From: Jeongeupia sp. USM3
GTDB taxonomy: Bacteria; Pseudomonadota; Gammaproteobacteria; Burkholderiales; Chitinibacteraceae
Reading direction: 5' to 3'
Length of the DNA stretch: 64,000 nucleotides
NCBI RefSeq assembly: GCF_001808185.1
Contig: NZ_CP017668.1
Span: forward strand, 2,728,001 to 2,792,000
The notes under the pieces are model-generated. The model saw only the letters and a program-made list of their open reading frames with translations. It was not told the DNA's origin and ran no database searches. Position numbers and translations under genes: made by a program. Position 1 is the first letter of the stretch. Every line of letters starts with the position of its first letter. Shown here piece by piece: positions 1 to 7,900 of the stretch.

Positions 1-1434
1 TCGGTGTGGGCGCTGGCGCGTGCGCGTGACGAGTTCGGCATCGTGCCGCTGGCGCAGGCGCTCGCCTGGGGGCTGGTGGCCGGTGCGCTGTTCAATTCGG
101 CGGTCGCGGTCGAGCAGATCTACCAGCTGATCACGACCGGCCCGCGGCTGATCTTCGGCCACATCGGCCAGAAGAACATGTACGGCCACTATCTGGCCTG
201 GGGCTTCGCTTCGGTGATGTGGCTGTCGGCGACCGGCAGGATGCCGCGCTGGCTGACGGTGACGCTGTCGCTGTGGTTTGCGCTGTCGATGGCGTATTGC
301 GGTTCCCGCTCGCCCTTCCTGTACGCGGTCGCGTGGCTGGTGTTCGGGCTGCTGCTGGCGTTCGGCAAGGACGACGTCGTCCGTCGCCTCGGCCGCTTGC
401 TGATGATCGCCGGTGCGCTGATCGTCGCGATGCAGTTCGTCGCGCCGCTGATCAACGACGTGATCGGCAGCCTGTTGCGCTCGCAGAACGAAGTGCCGAC
501 CGGTCTCGACCGGCTCGATTCGAACGGCGCGCGCCGGCTGGTCGAGTGGCACAAGGCGTGGTTGACGTTCCAGGCGCATCCGTGGCTCGGCGTCGGCTGG
601 GGCGAGTACCCGGCCCACGGCGTTGCGCTGCAGGTGCAGCCGGAGTTCGCCAAGGTCGTCGAGAGCGTGCTGTTCACCCATGCGCACAACTCGCTCCTGA
701 ACCTGATGGCCGAGACCGGCATCGTCGGCACCGTCATCGTCGTTGGCGGCATCCTCGCCGCCTTCTTCGGGCTGTGGTCGCGTCGCAACGACGACGTGGC
801 GATGTTTGCCGCGGCGCTCGTCGCTGTATCCATCCTGCACAGCCTGGTCGAATACCCGCTGTGGTACTACCACTTCTTCGGGCCGTTCGCGCTGATGCTC
901 TTCCTCGCCTTCGGCGCCGCGCCACGCAAGGGGCCGGCGACGTCGCGGGCCGGCTTCGCGCTCTACGGCGTGGCGTCGGTCGCCGTTGCGGTGTTCGGCG
1001 GGCTGACCTACCTGAAGATCTACCCGATCATCGACCCGAGCGACAATGTCGCGACCAACGAGCGCAACCTGAAGACGCTCGGCGAGCTGCGCCACAACCC
1101 GCTGGTCGATTTCTACGCCGACTACGCGCTGTCGAACTACATCACCGCCAGCGGCGAGAACATCGCCTGGAAGCTCGACATCCTCGACCGGCTCAACGCG
1201 GTCCGGCCGTATCCGGGCCAGCTGTCCGATGCGGCGATCATGCACGCGATCAAGGGCGACGCTGCGCTGGGGCAGACGCTGATGCGGCAGGCCGCATTCG
1301 CCTACCCGGAAAGCCTCGACTACTTCCGCGACGAACTGGCGCGCTTCCCTCATGATGCCCGGGTGCAGGCGCTGGCCAAACCGGTCGGCGATGCCGAAAT
1401 AATGTTCGGCAAGCAGCCGCACGACGGCGAGTAA
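1..1434 (+). CDS. O-antigen ligase / PglL-type O-oligosaccharyltransferase, 5' truncated
   Basis: Integral membrane glycan ligase of the Wzy/WaaL/PglL superfamily. It would transfer a lipid-linked glycan in the periplasm, either to pilin-type proteins (PglL) or to lipid A core. The reading frame is open to the first base, so the N-terminus lies outside the window. A GHIGQKNMYGHY motif near residue 55 resembles the conserved Gly-x-x-Gly-Gln-x-Asn stretch of PglL proteins. The THAHNSLLNL motif near residue 226 is the Wzy_C signature loop. Several hydrophobic segments flank both, and a soluble C-terminal tail of about 150 residues follows. A bidirectional terminator lies directly behind. PglL function is preferred over O-antigen ligase because of the GxxGQxN motif; the acceptor cannot be read from sequence. 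Confidence 0.8.
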   Translation, partial: SVWALARARDEFGIVPLAQALAWGLVAGALFNSAVAVEQIYQLITTGPRLIFGHIGQKNMYGHYLAWGFASVMWLSATGRMPRWLTVTLSLWFALSMAYCGSRSPFLYAVAWLVFGLLLAFGKDDVVRRLGRLLMIAGALIVAMQFVAPLINDVIGSLLRSQNEVPTGLDRLDSNGARRLVEWHKAWLTFQAHPWLGVGWGEYPAHGVALQVQPEFAKVVESVLFTHAHNSLLNLMAETGIVGTVIVVGGILAAFFGLWSRRNDDVAMFAAALVAVSILHSLVEYPLWYYHFFGPFALMLFLAFGAAPRKGPATSRAGFALYGVASVAVAVFGGLTYLKIYPIIDPSDNVATNERNLKTLGELRHNPLVDFYADYALSNYITASGENIAWKLDILDRLNAVRPYPGQLSDAAIMHAIKGDAALGQTLMRQAAFAYPESLDYFRDELARFPHDARVQALAKPVGDAEIMFGKQPHDGE

Positions 1435-1450
1435 GCCCGTTCAAGTCAAA

Positions 1451-1477
1451 ACGGCCCGGATATCCGGGCCGTTTTTC
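1451..1477. terminator. bidirectional Rho-independent terminator
   Basis: An 11-bp perfect stem (ACGGCCCGGAT/ATCCGGGCCGT) is followed by TTTTT on the plus strand and by TTTT on the minus strand. It lies between the convergent glycan ligase and tlyA genes and can serve both. Confidence 0.85.
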
Positions 1478-1490
1478 ATTCGTGCGTCGA

Positions 1491-2237
1491 TCAGCGGCGC
1501 CGAGCGTAGATGAAGAACTCGCGGTTGCCGTCGCCGCCGGTGATCGGGCTGTCGAAGTAGTCGCTCACGTCGAAACCGGCGTCGAGCGCCGCACTGCGAA
1601 TCTTTGCCTCGACCTCGGGGTAGCTGCTTGCGTCGCGGACGATGCCGCCCTTGCCGAGGCCCGCCAGACCAACTTCGAACTGCGGCTTGACGAGGAACAG
1701 CAGCAGCCCGCCCGATGCGAGCTGCGTTGCCAGCGCCGGCAGGATCAGCGCCAGCGAGATGAACGACACATCGCCGACGATCAGGTCGACCGGTGCATCC
1801 AGATGATCGTCCAGATCACCCGCCGCCAGATGGCGCGCGTTGAGGCCTTCGAGCGTGACGATGCGCGCATCGCCGATCAGGCTGCGGTGCAGCTGGTCGT
1901 GGCCGACCTCGAGGCCGATGACGTGGCGCGCACCGGCCTGCAGCAGGCAGTCGGTAAAACCGCCGGTGCTCTGGCCGACGTCGAGCACGGTCATGCCCGT
2001 AACATCGAGACCGGTATGTGCCAGCGCACCGGCGAGCTTGAGCCCGCCGCGCGAGACGAAGCGGTCAGCCTCCTCATCGGCCGCGATGGCGATCGCCATG
2101 CCGGCGTCGAGCTTGGCGCTCGCCTTGCCGACGATCTTGCCTTCCGCGCTGACCCGGCCTGCGGCGATCAGCTGCTGCGCATGGGTGCGCGAACCGGCGA
2201 GCCCGAGCTCGACCAGCAGTACATCGGCGCGGGCCAT
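1491..2237 (-). CDS. tlyA: TlyA-family rRNA (cytidine-2'-O)-methyltransferase
   Basis: Cytoplasmic RNA methyltransferase of 248 residues. TlyA proteins 2'-O-methylate cytidines in 16S and/or 23S rRNA using SAM. An S4 RNA-binding domain occupies about residues 1-60. An FtsJ-type Rossmann fold follows, with the SAM-binding motif LDVGQSTGGFTDCLL near 84-98, then GDVSFISL and LVKPQFE, which carry catalytic-type residues. The ATG overlaps by one base the stop codon of the upstream pseudouridine synthase (TGATG), so two rRNA modification enzymes are translationally coupled. Length and motif order match the family. Which rRNA sites it modifies is not visible. Confidence 0.93.
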   Translation of the reverse strand: MARADVLLVELGLAGSRTHAQQLIAAGRVSAEGKIVGKASAKLDAGMAIAIAADEEADRFVSRGGLKLAGALAHTGLDVTGMTVLDVGQSTGGFTDCLLQAGARHVIGLEVGHDQLHRSLIGDARIVTLEGLNARHLAAGDLDDHLDAPVDLIVGDVSFISLALILPALATQLASGGLLLFLVKPQFEVGLAGLGKGGIVRDASSYPEVEAKIRSAALDAGFDVSDYFDSPITGGDGNREFFIYARRR

Positions 2238-2968
2238 CAGAATTCTTCGCCCGGTTGCAGGTAGCGCCACTGGCCGGTCGGCAGGTCGCCGAGCTCGACC
2301 TTGCCGATGCGGATGCGCTTGAGGCCGACCACGCGCAGGCCGACCATTTCGCACATCCGGCGGATCTGCCGCTTCTTGCCCTCGTGCAGGATGAAGCGCA
2401 GCTGGTCGCGGTTCTGCCACCAGACTTCGGCGCGCTTGAGCTTCTGGCCGTCGAGCTCCAGCCCGTAGTTGAGCCGTTTCAGGTCGCCCGGCGCCAGCTG
2501 GCCGCTGACGCGGACGAGGTATTCCTTCTCGACGCTCGAGTTCTCGCCGATCAGGTGCTTGGCGATGCGGCCATCCTGCGTCAGTACCAAGAGGCCGACC
2601 GAGTCGATGTCGAGCCGGCCGGCGGGGACGAGGCTCTTGAGGTGTTCGCGCTCGAAACGGATGCCGCTCTGGTCCTCGGCCCACTGGTTGTCGGGCTTCA
2701 CCAGTACCACCGCCGGCTGGTAGCCGTCTTCGGCCTGGCCCGAAACGTAGCCGATCGGCTTGTTGATCAGTACGGTGACGCGGCCGGCCTGCTCGCGCTC
2801 GGCGGCCTTGTTCAGCGTGACGGTCTGCGTCGGCAGCACCTTGCTGCCGAGCACGTCGACGACGACGCCGTCGACGCGGACCCAGCCGCGGGCAATGTAT
2901 TCGTCGGCTTCGCGGCGCGAGCACAGGCCGAGTTCGGCCATGCGTTTGGAAAGGCGGATCGGTTCCAT
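2237..2968 (-). CDS. RsuA/RluF-family rRNA pseudouridine synthase
   Basis: Converts a specific uridine in rRNA to pseudouridine. An N-terminal S4 domain (about residues 4-50, with LCSRREADEYI) precedes the catalytic domain. AGRLDIDSVGLLVLT near residue 115 holds the catalytic aspartate. The late motif KKRQIRRMCEMVG is typical of the RsuA/RluB/RluE/RluF group, and the RRMCE form fits RluF (23S U2604) best. The protein has 243 residues and lacks the C-terminal extension of E. coli RluF. It is the first gene of a two-gene unit with tlyA. The exact target base is inferred, not shown. Confidence 0.88.
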   Translation of the reverse strand: MEPIRLSKRMAELGLCSRREADEYIARGWVRVDGVVVDVLGSKVLPTQTVTLNKAAEREQAGRVTVLINKPIGYVSGQAEDGYQPAVVLVKPDNQWAEDQSGIRFEREHLKSLVPAGRLDIDSVGLLVLTQDGRIAKHLIGENSSVEKEYLVRVSGQLAPGDLKRLNYGLELDGQKLKRAEVWWQNRDQLRFILHEGKKRQIRRMCEMVGLRVVGLKRIRIGKVELGDLPTGQWRYLQPGEEF

Positions 2969-3036
2969 GGGCTCGCTCCGGGAAAACCGAGCAGCTTAGC
3001 GAATCGGGCGCCCGGTGGCGAGCCGGGACGCACGAC

Positions 3037-3348
3037 TCACGCGATCGGGGCGTGGTTGATCAGGCTGAGCGGTTCGCTGATGTCGAAAATGATCGAACGG
3101 ATGTCGGTGGCGCCCATCTCGCTCAGCCGCAGCCAGTGCATCGCCAGATACTGCTCGGCACATGCGCGGTTCTCGAACAGGTAGACGCCGCCGCTGCGGC
3201 CGGCGGCCTCGCTGAAGGTCCAGACCTTCCAGACGAAGCCCGGCTCGCGGTTGATGGAGTCGGCCAGCGCGAGCAGCGGCGCCGGCAGCGCCTCGCCGGT
3301 CAGGGCGTCGGGAGAGAAAACGAAATCGACTTGCAGCAGCACGCGCAT
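3037..3348 (-). CDS. YdhR-family monooxygenase-like protein
   Basis: A 103-residue protein beginning MRVLLQVDFVFSP. It matches the small ferredoxin-like-fold YdhR family (dimeric alpha/beta barrel). The alternating strand pattern, the WKVWTFSEAAGRSGGVYLF core and a C-terminal ISEPLSLINHAP stretch are visible. Members are proposed mono-oxygenases for aromatic compounds, but biochemical roles are poorly established. It lies 69 bases downstream of narL on the same strand, and no terminator is obvious between them, so it may be the last cistron of the Moco/nitrate operon. Confidence 0.75.
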   Translation of the reverse strand: MRVLLQVDFVFSPDALTGEALPAPLLALADSINREPGFVWKVWTFSEAAGRSGGVYLFENRACAEQYLAMHWLRLSEMGATDIRSIIFDISEPLSLINHAPIA

Positions 3349-3417
3349 ACGGCCTCCGGATCCAAGTGGTACCTCCTCCAGCTTAGCGCCGTGCGGCGGA
3401 GGGCTTCCTGCGCAGGG

Positions 3418-4068
3418 TCAAGCCGGCCGGCCCAGTCCGTGCTCGACCGCGTAGACGGCGGCCTGGACCCGGCTCGACAGGCCGAGCTTCTTGAGGATGT
3501 TCTGCACGTGGATCTTGACCGTGCTTTCGGCCAGGTCGAGTTCGCGCGCGATGGCCTTGTTGCTGTCGCCGCGGGCGAGAAAACCGAGGATCTCGCGTTC
3601 GCGCGGCGTCAGCCGGTCCTCGTCGCGCGGTTCGGCCGGGACCGCCGCGCTGCGGAACTGGGCGACGAGCTTGGCCGTCATCGCTTCGGCAACGACGGCC
3701 TCGCCGGCGTGGGCGCGGACGATGGCGCCGACGAGATAATCGGCGTCGATGTTCTTCAAGAGGTAGCCGCGCGCACCGCCGCGCAGCGCCTCGGCGAGGT
3801 CTTCGGCGTCTTCGGACACCGTCAGCATCAGCACGGCGGTTTTCGGGTTGTCCTCGAGGATCAGCTGCAGCGCCTCGAGGCCCGACAGCCCGGGCATGTT
3901 CAGGTCGAGCAGCACCACGTCGGGCGCGAGCTCGTGGCAGCGCTTGACGCCTTCGGCCCCGTCGGCGGCTTCGCCGACGACGTCGAACTCCGGCTGGCGC
4001 GACAGCAGCAGCTTGATGCCGCTGCGGAACAGCGTGTGATCGTCAACCAGCAATACCCTGATCGCCAT
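3418..4068 (-). CDS. narL: NarL-type response regulator
   Basis: Two-component transcription regulator of 216 residues. The receiver domain (about 3-120) has the DD acidic pair at 9-10, the phospho-acceptor Asp55 in VVLLDLNMPG, and the switch Lys in LLKNIDADY. A LuxR-type helix-turn-helix (about 150-212) contains the LTPREREILGFLARG signature. The start lies inside the end of narX with a 26-base overlap, so sensor and regulator are coupled. Pairing with a P-box sensor supports a nitrate/nitrite regulator of the NarL/NarP group. Its location at the end of a molybdenum cofactor operon fits control of molybdoenzyme-based nitrate respiration. Confidence 0.9.
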   Translation of the reverse strand: MAIRVLLVDDHTLFRSGIKLLLSRQPEFDVVGEAADGAEGVKRCHELAPDVVLLDLNMPGLSGLEALQLILEDNPKTAVLMLTVSEDAEDLAEALRGGARGYLLKNIDADYLVGAIVRAHAGEAVVAEAMTAKLVAQFRSAAVPAEPRDEDRLTPREREILGFLARGDSNKAIARELDLAESTVKIHVQNILKKLGLSSRVQAAVYAVEHGLGRPA

Positions 4069-6007
4069 GAGGCCCCTTCCTTTCCTGTGTGCGTTCGTCG
4101 AGCCGGCGTGCTTCGGACGGAATGGTCAGCCGCACGACGGCGCCGTGATCCGACTCGACGACAAGCCGTGCCGACAAGCGGTCGGCACGTTCCTGCATGA
4201 TTTTAAGCCCGACATGGCCTTCGGCGCGCGCCGCGACCTCGGCCGCGTCGAAACCGCGCCCGTCGTCGCTGATTTCCAGTGTCACGTCGCGCTCGTTGGC
4301 AAAGCGGACCCGGATCGCGGTTGCATACGCATGCTTGCGCACGTTCGACAGCGCCTCCTGCAGCACGAACAGCAGCTGCAGCTGGTCCTCGGCCGGCAGC
4401 GGCGCGCCCGAGCCGCTCGCATCGAAGTCGACGGCGATGCCGGTCTGGCGGCGGAAGCGCTCGATCGTTGCGCGCATGCTCGAAACGAGGTCGCCCTCGG
4501 CCAGCCGCGTGCGGAAGTTGTTCAGGAGCTCGCGCACGTCGTCGTAGCTTTCCTGCACCCCGGCCTTGAGCAGCGGCACGACGTCCAGCGCCTCGGCCAT
4601 CGCGCCGCGCCTGAGCGAGTCGTTGAGCATCTGCACCTGCAGGTTCAGGAACGACAGTCCCTGGGCGATGCTGTCGTGCAGCCCCTGCGCCAGCAGGTTG
4701 CGTTCCTCGTAGACGGCGATCTCGCGCTCGCGCGCGGCCAGCCGCAGGTTCTCGAGCGCGATGCCGAGCTGTTCGCCCAGTGCCTCGAGCAGTGCGCGCT
4801 CGCTCCGGCCGATGTCGCGGCTGCGGCGGAAGTGCAGGTTGAACTGGCCGGTCGACCGCGTCCGGGCGCGGACCGGAAAGGCGCTGACCTGGACGAAGCC
4901 TTCGCGCTCGCACGAGTACGGTGCGGCCGCGCTCGGCAGCTTGCGGAAATCGTGGACGACGGCGACACCGTCCTTGAGGCTGGCGCCGCACAGGCAGTCG
5001 CCCGGCTGCAGGCAGTGTTCGGCCGCCGCCAGCGCGTCGGAGATGCCCTCGTAGACGACCATGTGCGCGGCGTCCGATTGCGGGTCGACGATGCGCACGC
5101 TGCCGCCGTCGGCGTCGAACCAGGTCATCAGCTTGCCGAGGAAGTCGCGGCACATCGCCTCGGCCGACAGCCCGGCGTTGAGCCCGGCGCCGATGTCGTT
5201 GCGCAGGGCCAGTTCGCGGTTGCGGGTGTTGAGCGCCGCGGTCTTGGCCTGCACCCGCGCCTCGAGCGAGCCGTGCGCGTCGGCAACGCGGTCGGCCATC
5301 CGGTTGAAGCCGCGGGTCAGCTCGCCGAACTCGTCGTCGGTCTCGACCGGCAGCCGGACGCTGTAGTCCCGCTCGGCCATGCGCGAGATGCCGCCCGAGA
5401 GCCGGTACAGCGGCCGGAACACCAGCAGGAACATCAGGTAGATCTGCGCGACGGTGCCGACGACCGCCAGCACGATCAGCAGCATCTGCGAGCCGCGCAG
5501 CAGCATGGTCCGCCGGGCGTTGTACTGCTCGATGTCGAGCACGAGTGCGTTGATCTGCTCGACGAAATGGTCCATCTGCACGCGCATTTCCGCCGGGGCA
5601 CGCTTGAGCGTGCTCGGTGGTGCGGCCAGCAGCCGCGCGTAGCGCGCTTCGATCGCCCTGAAGCGTTCCCGCACCGCCGGGTCGCCCGGCAGGTAGAGCG
5701 GCCGCGCCGGATCGCCGTGGTCGAGCAGCGCCAGCGTGTCGGCAAACTGGCGCCGTTCGGCGTCGATCTGCGCCGCCAGCTCGGGGGTCGGGCTTTCGCG
5801 GTTCAGCTGCAGCGTATAGCCAAGCCGGTAGGTCTGCATGCGCAGGCTGCCGGCGGCGTTGATCGCCGCTGCACCGCCTTCGAGCTGCCACGACAGGTAG
5901 AGCGTCATGCCGACGGCGGTCAGGCCCGCCAGCAGCGAAACCAGCAGCAGCGTGACGACCTTGTGCGAGAGCTGCTTGCGCGCCGGCAAGGCGTCGGCGT
6001 TGACCAT
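4043..6007 (-). CDS. narX: NarX-type nitrate/nitrite sensor histidine kinase
   Basis: Membrane sensor kinase of 654 residues. The first transmembrane helix is near 18-40. It is followed by a periplasmic P-box (INAAGSLRMQTYRL, about 49-62), the nitrate-binding motif known from NarX. A second transmembrane helix lies near 160-185, then HAMP, a GAF-like cysteine-containing linker, and a HisKA_3 dimerisation helix with the phospho-acceptor His near 443 (LLAQGLHDSIAQGLS). The C-terminal HATPase has the DDGRGFD G-box. The ATG start overlaps the moaC stop by one base (TGATG). This couples the sensor to cofactor synthesis. The start at the overlap gives a sensible N-terminal cytoplasmic tail. Confidence 0.92.
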   Translation of the reverse strand: MVNADALPARKQLSHKVVTLLLVSLLAGLTAVGMTLYLSWQLEGGAAAINAAGSLRMQTYRLGYTLQLNRESPTPELAAQIDAERRQFADTLALLDHGDPARPLYLPGDPAVRERFRAIEARYARLLAAPPSTLKRAPAEMRVQMDHFVEQINALVLDIEQYNARRTMLLRGSQMLLIVLAVVGTVAQIYLMFLLVFRPLYRLSGGISRMAERDYSVRLPVETDDEFGELTRGFNRMADRVADAHGSLEARVQAKTAALNTRNRELALRNDIGAGLNAGLSAEAMCRDFLGKLMTWFDADGGSVRIVDPQSDAAHMVVYEGISDALAAAEHCLQPGDCLCGASLKDGVAVVHDFRKLPSAAAPYSCEREGFVQVSAFPVRARTRSTGQFNLHFRRSRDIGRSERALLEALGEQLGIALENLRLAAREREIAVYEERNLLAQGLHDSIAQGLSFLNLQVQMLNDSLRRGAMAEALDVVPLLKAGVQESYDDVRELLNNFRTRLAEGDLVSSMRATIERFRRQTGIAVDFDASGSGAPLPAEDQLQLLFVLQEALSNVRKHAYATAIRVRFANERDVTLEISDDGRGFDAAEVAARAEGHVGLKIMQERADRLSARLVVESDHGAVVRLTIPSEARRLDERTQERKGPHGDQGIAG

Positions 6008-6501
6008 CAGCCGGCCCCGGCGGCCTGGCCGTCGCCGGCCCGCCAGTCTCCGGACTTGCCGCCGCGTTTTTCGAGCAGGCGGATGTCGCCGATCACCATG
6101 CCGCGGTCGACCGCCTTGCACATGTCGTAGATCGTCAGCAGCGCGACGTTGACCGCGGTCAGCGCCTCCATCTCGACGCCGGTCTTGCCGACGGTTTCGG
6201 CGACGACCTCGCAGCGCACGCCGTCGGCTTCGAGTTCGAACGCCACGTCGACACGGGTCAGCGGCAGCGGGTGGCACAGCGGAATCAGCTCGGACGCCTT
6301 CTTGGCCGCCATGATCGCGGCGATCCGGGCAATGCCGAGCACGTCGCCCTTCTTGTGGCCGCCCTGGGCGACCAGCGCCAGCGTCGCCGGCTGCATCCGG
6401 ATCCGGCCTTCGGTGCGGGCGACGCGGTGGGTGTCCGCCTTGGCGCCGACGTCGACCATGTGCGCCTGGCCTTGATCGTTGAAATGGGTGAGTCCGCTCA
6501 T
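6007..6501 (-). CDS. moaC: cyclic pyranopterin monophosphate synthase MoaC
   Basis: Catalyses the second half of the first Moco step, turning the MoaA product 3',8-cyclo-7,8-dihydro-GTP into cyclic pyranopterin monophosphate. The protein has 164 residues, the usual family size. Family motifs are visible: FNDQGQAHMVDV at the N-terminus, ELIPLCHPLPLT in the middle, GKTGVEMEALTAV, and the late YDMCKAVDRGM segment. The start overlaps the mobA stop by four bases (ATGA), and the stop overlaps the narX start by one base. Confidence 0.97.
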   Translation of the reverse strand: MSGLTHFNDQGQAHMVDVGAKADTHRVARTEGRIRMQPATLALVAQGGHKKGDVLGIARIAAIMAAKKASELIPLCHPLPLTRVDVAFELEADGVRCEVVAETVGKTGVEMEALTAVNVALLTIYDMCKAVDRGMVIGDIRLLEKRGGKSGDWRAGDGQAAGAG

Positions 6502-7082
6502 GGTGAAGGCTGGTCCTTGCCGAAGGCGGCGAGCGCTTCCGGCGTATTCAGGTTGGCGAAGGCGTCGGCCGGAAAGACGGCCGGTACGGCGGCCAGGCTT
6601 GCCAGCCAGTCGCGCAGCTTCAGCTCGCGCCGCTGCAGCCGCCCGGCCAGCGCGTCGGCGGCGCTGCGGCGCACCAGGCAGATGCTGGGCTGGATCGCAG
6701 TGCCGGCATGCGCGACGGCGGCCTGTTCGTCGGCCAGCGCGTCGGCAAGGCGCGCGACGAGGTCGTCGGGCAGTACCGGTACGTCGCACGGCAACACCAG
6801 CAGCGCGTCGGCGTCGGTCGCGGCCAGCGCGGTGTGGATGCCGCCGAGCGGGCCGAGGCCGCGGGGAGGCGCGTCGCTCAGTACCGGTACATTGTAACGG
6901 CGATAGGCGTCGAGGTTGCGGTTGGCCGAAATCGTCACCCAATCGGGCGGGCGCGTCTGCGCGGCAAGTGCGGCGAGCACCCACTCGACCAGCGGCCGGC
7001 CTGCCAGCGGCAGCAGGCCCTTGTCCCGGCCGCCCATGCGCCGGCCTTCGCCGCCGGCGAGGACGACGGCGGCGATCTTCAT
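6498..7082 (-). CDS. mobA: molybdenum cofactor guanylyltransferase MobA
   Basis: Transfers GMP from GTP to molybdopterin to form the MGD cofactor used by DMSO-reductase-type enzymes such as nitrate reductase. It has 194 residues. The nucleotidyltransferase signature LAGGEGRRMGGRDKGLLPL is at the N-terminus. LPCDVPVLPDDL provides the Asp that binds metal and nucleotide. The ATG overlaps the stop of an upstream 14-codon mini-cistron (ATGA), whose end supplies a strong GGAGG ribosome-binding site. That mini-cistron copies the start of mobA itself. Confidence 0.95.
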   Translation of the reverse strand: MKIAAVVLAGGEGRRMGGRDKGLLPLAGRPLVEWVLAALAAQTRPPDWVTISANRNLDAYRRYNVPVLSDAPPRGLGPLGGIHTALAATDADALLVLPCDVPVLPDDLVARLADALADEQAAVAHAGTAIQPSICLVRRSAADALAGRLQRRELKLRDWLASLAAVPAVFPADAFANLNTPEALAAFGKDQPSP

Positions 7083-7139
7083 CGAGTACCTCCGCCGGAA
7101 AGCATGATGGCGGCGATTTTCATCGAGTACCTCCGCCGG
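7068..7139 (-). repeat. tandem direct repeat at the mobA start, 31-base units
   Basis: Bases 7068-7098 and 7109-7139 are identical except for one position (31 bases each, 41-base period). Each unit holds the GGAGG ribosome-binding site, an overlapping stop/start and the first codons of a MobA-like N-terminus. Confidence 0.9.
7079..7123 (-). other. mini-cistron 2: degenerate copy of the mobA start
   Basis: A 14-codon reading frame, MKIAAIMLSGGGTR then TGA, closely resembles the MobA N-terminus MKIAAVVLAGGEGR. It starts with ATG preceded by GGAGGTACTCG, and its stop overlaps the mobA ATG (ATGA). Its own start overlaps the stop of the preceding mini-cistron in the same way. It is probably a remnant of a local duplication; it may work as a translated leader that couples moaE to mobA. 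Expression is not proven. Confidence 0.6.
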
Positions 7140-7164
7140 CGAAGACGACGGTTTCGATCCTCAT
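7120..7164 (-). other. mini-cistron 1: second degenerate copy of the mobA start
   Basis: The reading frame MRIETVVFAGGGTR then TGA starts at an ATG that overlaps the moaE stop (ATGA). It ends in the same GGCGGAGGTACTCGATGA block as the next copy, which supplies that copy's Shine-Dalgarno and start codon. It looks like the first residues of a nucleotidyltransferase of the MobA/MocA type. The two units repeat with a 41-base period, so the frame shifts at each copy. Confidence 0.55.
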
Positions 7165-7637
7165 GGCGCGTCTTCAGGGTGCCAGCGGGCCATCGCCTCG
7201 GTGTCGCTCTCGCGCGCGTCGACCCAGTGCGCGCTGGTTCCGTCCGATTCTCGCTTCCAGAACGGCGCCTCGGTCTTCAGGTAATCCATCACGAAGGCAT
7301 TGGCGTCGTAGGCGGCGTGGCGGTGGGCACTGGCGGTCAGCACCAGCACGATCTGGTCGCCCGGATGCAGCGGGCCGACGCGGTGGACGATGGTCACCGC
7401 GGTCAGCGGCCAGCGCGCGGCGGCTTCGGTCGCGATCCTGGTCAGCGCCTTCTCGGTCATGCCCGGATAGTGCTCAAGCTCGAGGACGGCGACGTGCCGG
7501 TCGAGGTTCAGGTCGCGGACCCGGCCGACAAAGGCGACGACGGCACCGCTGGCGGCCTCGTCGCTGACGAGTGCTGCGTATTCGGCGCCGAGGTCGAAGT
7601 CGGCCTGACCGACGCGGATGTCGATACGCACGCTCAT
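7161..7637 (-). CDS. moaE: molybdopterin synthase catalytic subunit MoaE
   Basis: Large subunit of molybdopterin synthase. It inserts the dithiolene sulfurs carried by MoaD thiocarboxylate into cyclic pyranopterin monophosphate. It has 158 residues. Recognisable family segments are AFVGRVRDLN, LELEHYPGMTEKAL, the VTIVHRVGPLHPGD motif and the late KTEAPFWKRE segment with catalytic lysines. It is one base downstream of moaD on the same strand, the standard small/large subunit pair. Its stop overlaps the first mini-cistron. Confidence 0.96.
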   Translation of the reverse strand: MSVRIDIRVGQADFDLGAEYAALVSDEAASGAVVAFVGRVRDLNLDRHVAVLELEHYPGMTEKALTRIATEAAARWPLTAVTIVHRVGPLHPGDQIVLVLTASAHRHAAYDANAFVMDYLKTEAPFWKRESDGTSAHWVDARESDTEAMARWHPEDAP

Positions 7638-7638
7638 T

Positions 7639-7896
7639 TCAGCCCCCGGTCACCGGCGGAAAGATCGCGACCTCGGCACCGGCCGGGATCACGTCGTCGG
7701 GCCGGGCCATTTCCTGGTTGACCGCGACGCGGAACACGCGCGTGCCGCCGAGCTCGTCGGCAAAGGCGCCACCGCGGCCGATCAGTTGGGCGATCAGGTC
7801 GGCGACGGCGCTGCCGTCGCGCACGGCCAGCGTTTCCGCGGCCAGGCCGAAGACGTCGCGCAGGCGGGCGAAGTAGAGCAACTGGATGGTGTTCAT
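7639..7896 (-). CDS. moaD: molybdopterin synthase sulfur-carrier subunit MoaD
   Basis: Ubiquitin-like sulfur carrier of 85 residues. The C-terminus FPPVTGG carries the Gly-Gly that is adenylated and then thiocarboxylated for sulfur transfer to MoaE. The first strand IQLLYFARLRD and the middle VNQEMARPDDVI fit the beta-grasp fold. It lies between moeA (four-base gap) and moaE (one-base gap). Confidence 0.95.
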   Translation of the reverse strand: MNTIQLLYFARLRDVFGLAAETLAVRDGSAVADLIAQLIGRGGAFADELGGTRVFRVAVNQEMARPDDVIPAGAEVAIFPPVTGG

Positions 7897-7900
7897 GGCC

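Noticed and set aside
7109..7164. Possibility that the mini-cistrons are a frameshifted pseudogene of a second mobA
   Set aside because: Only the first 14 codons are present in each copy and no later mobA sequence follows, so they are repeats of the start region, not a decayed full gene.
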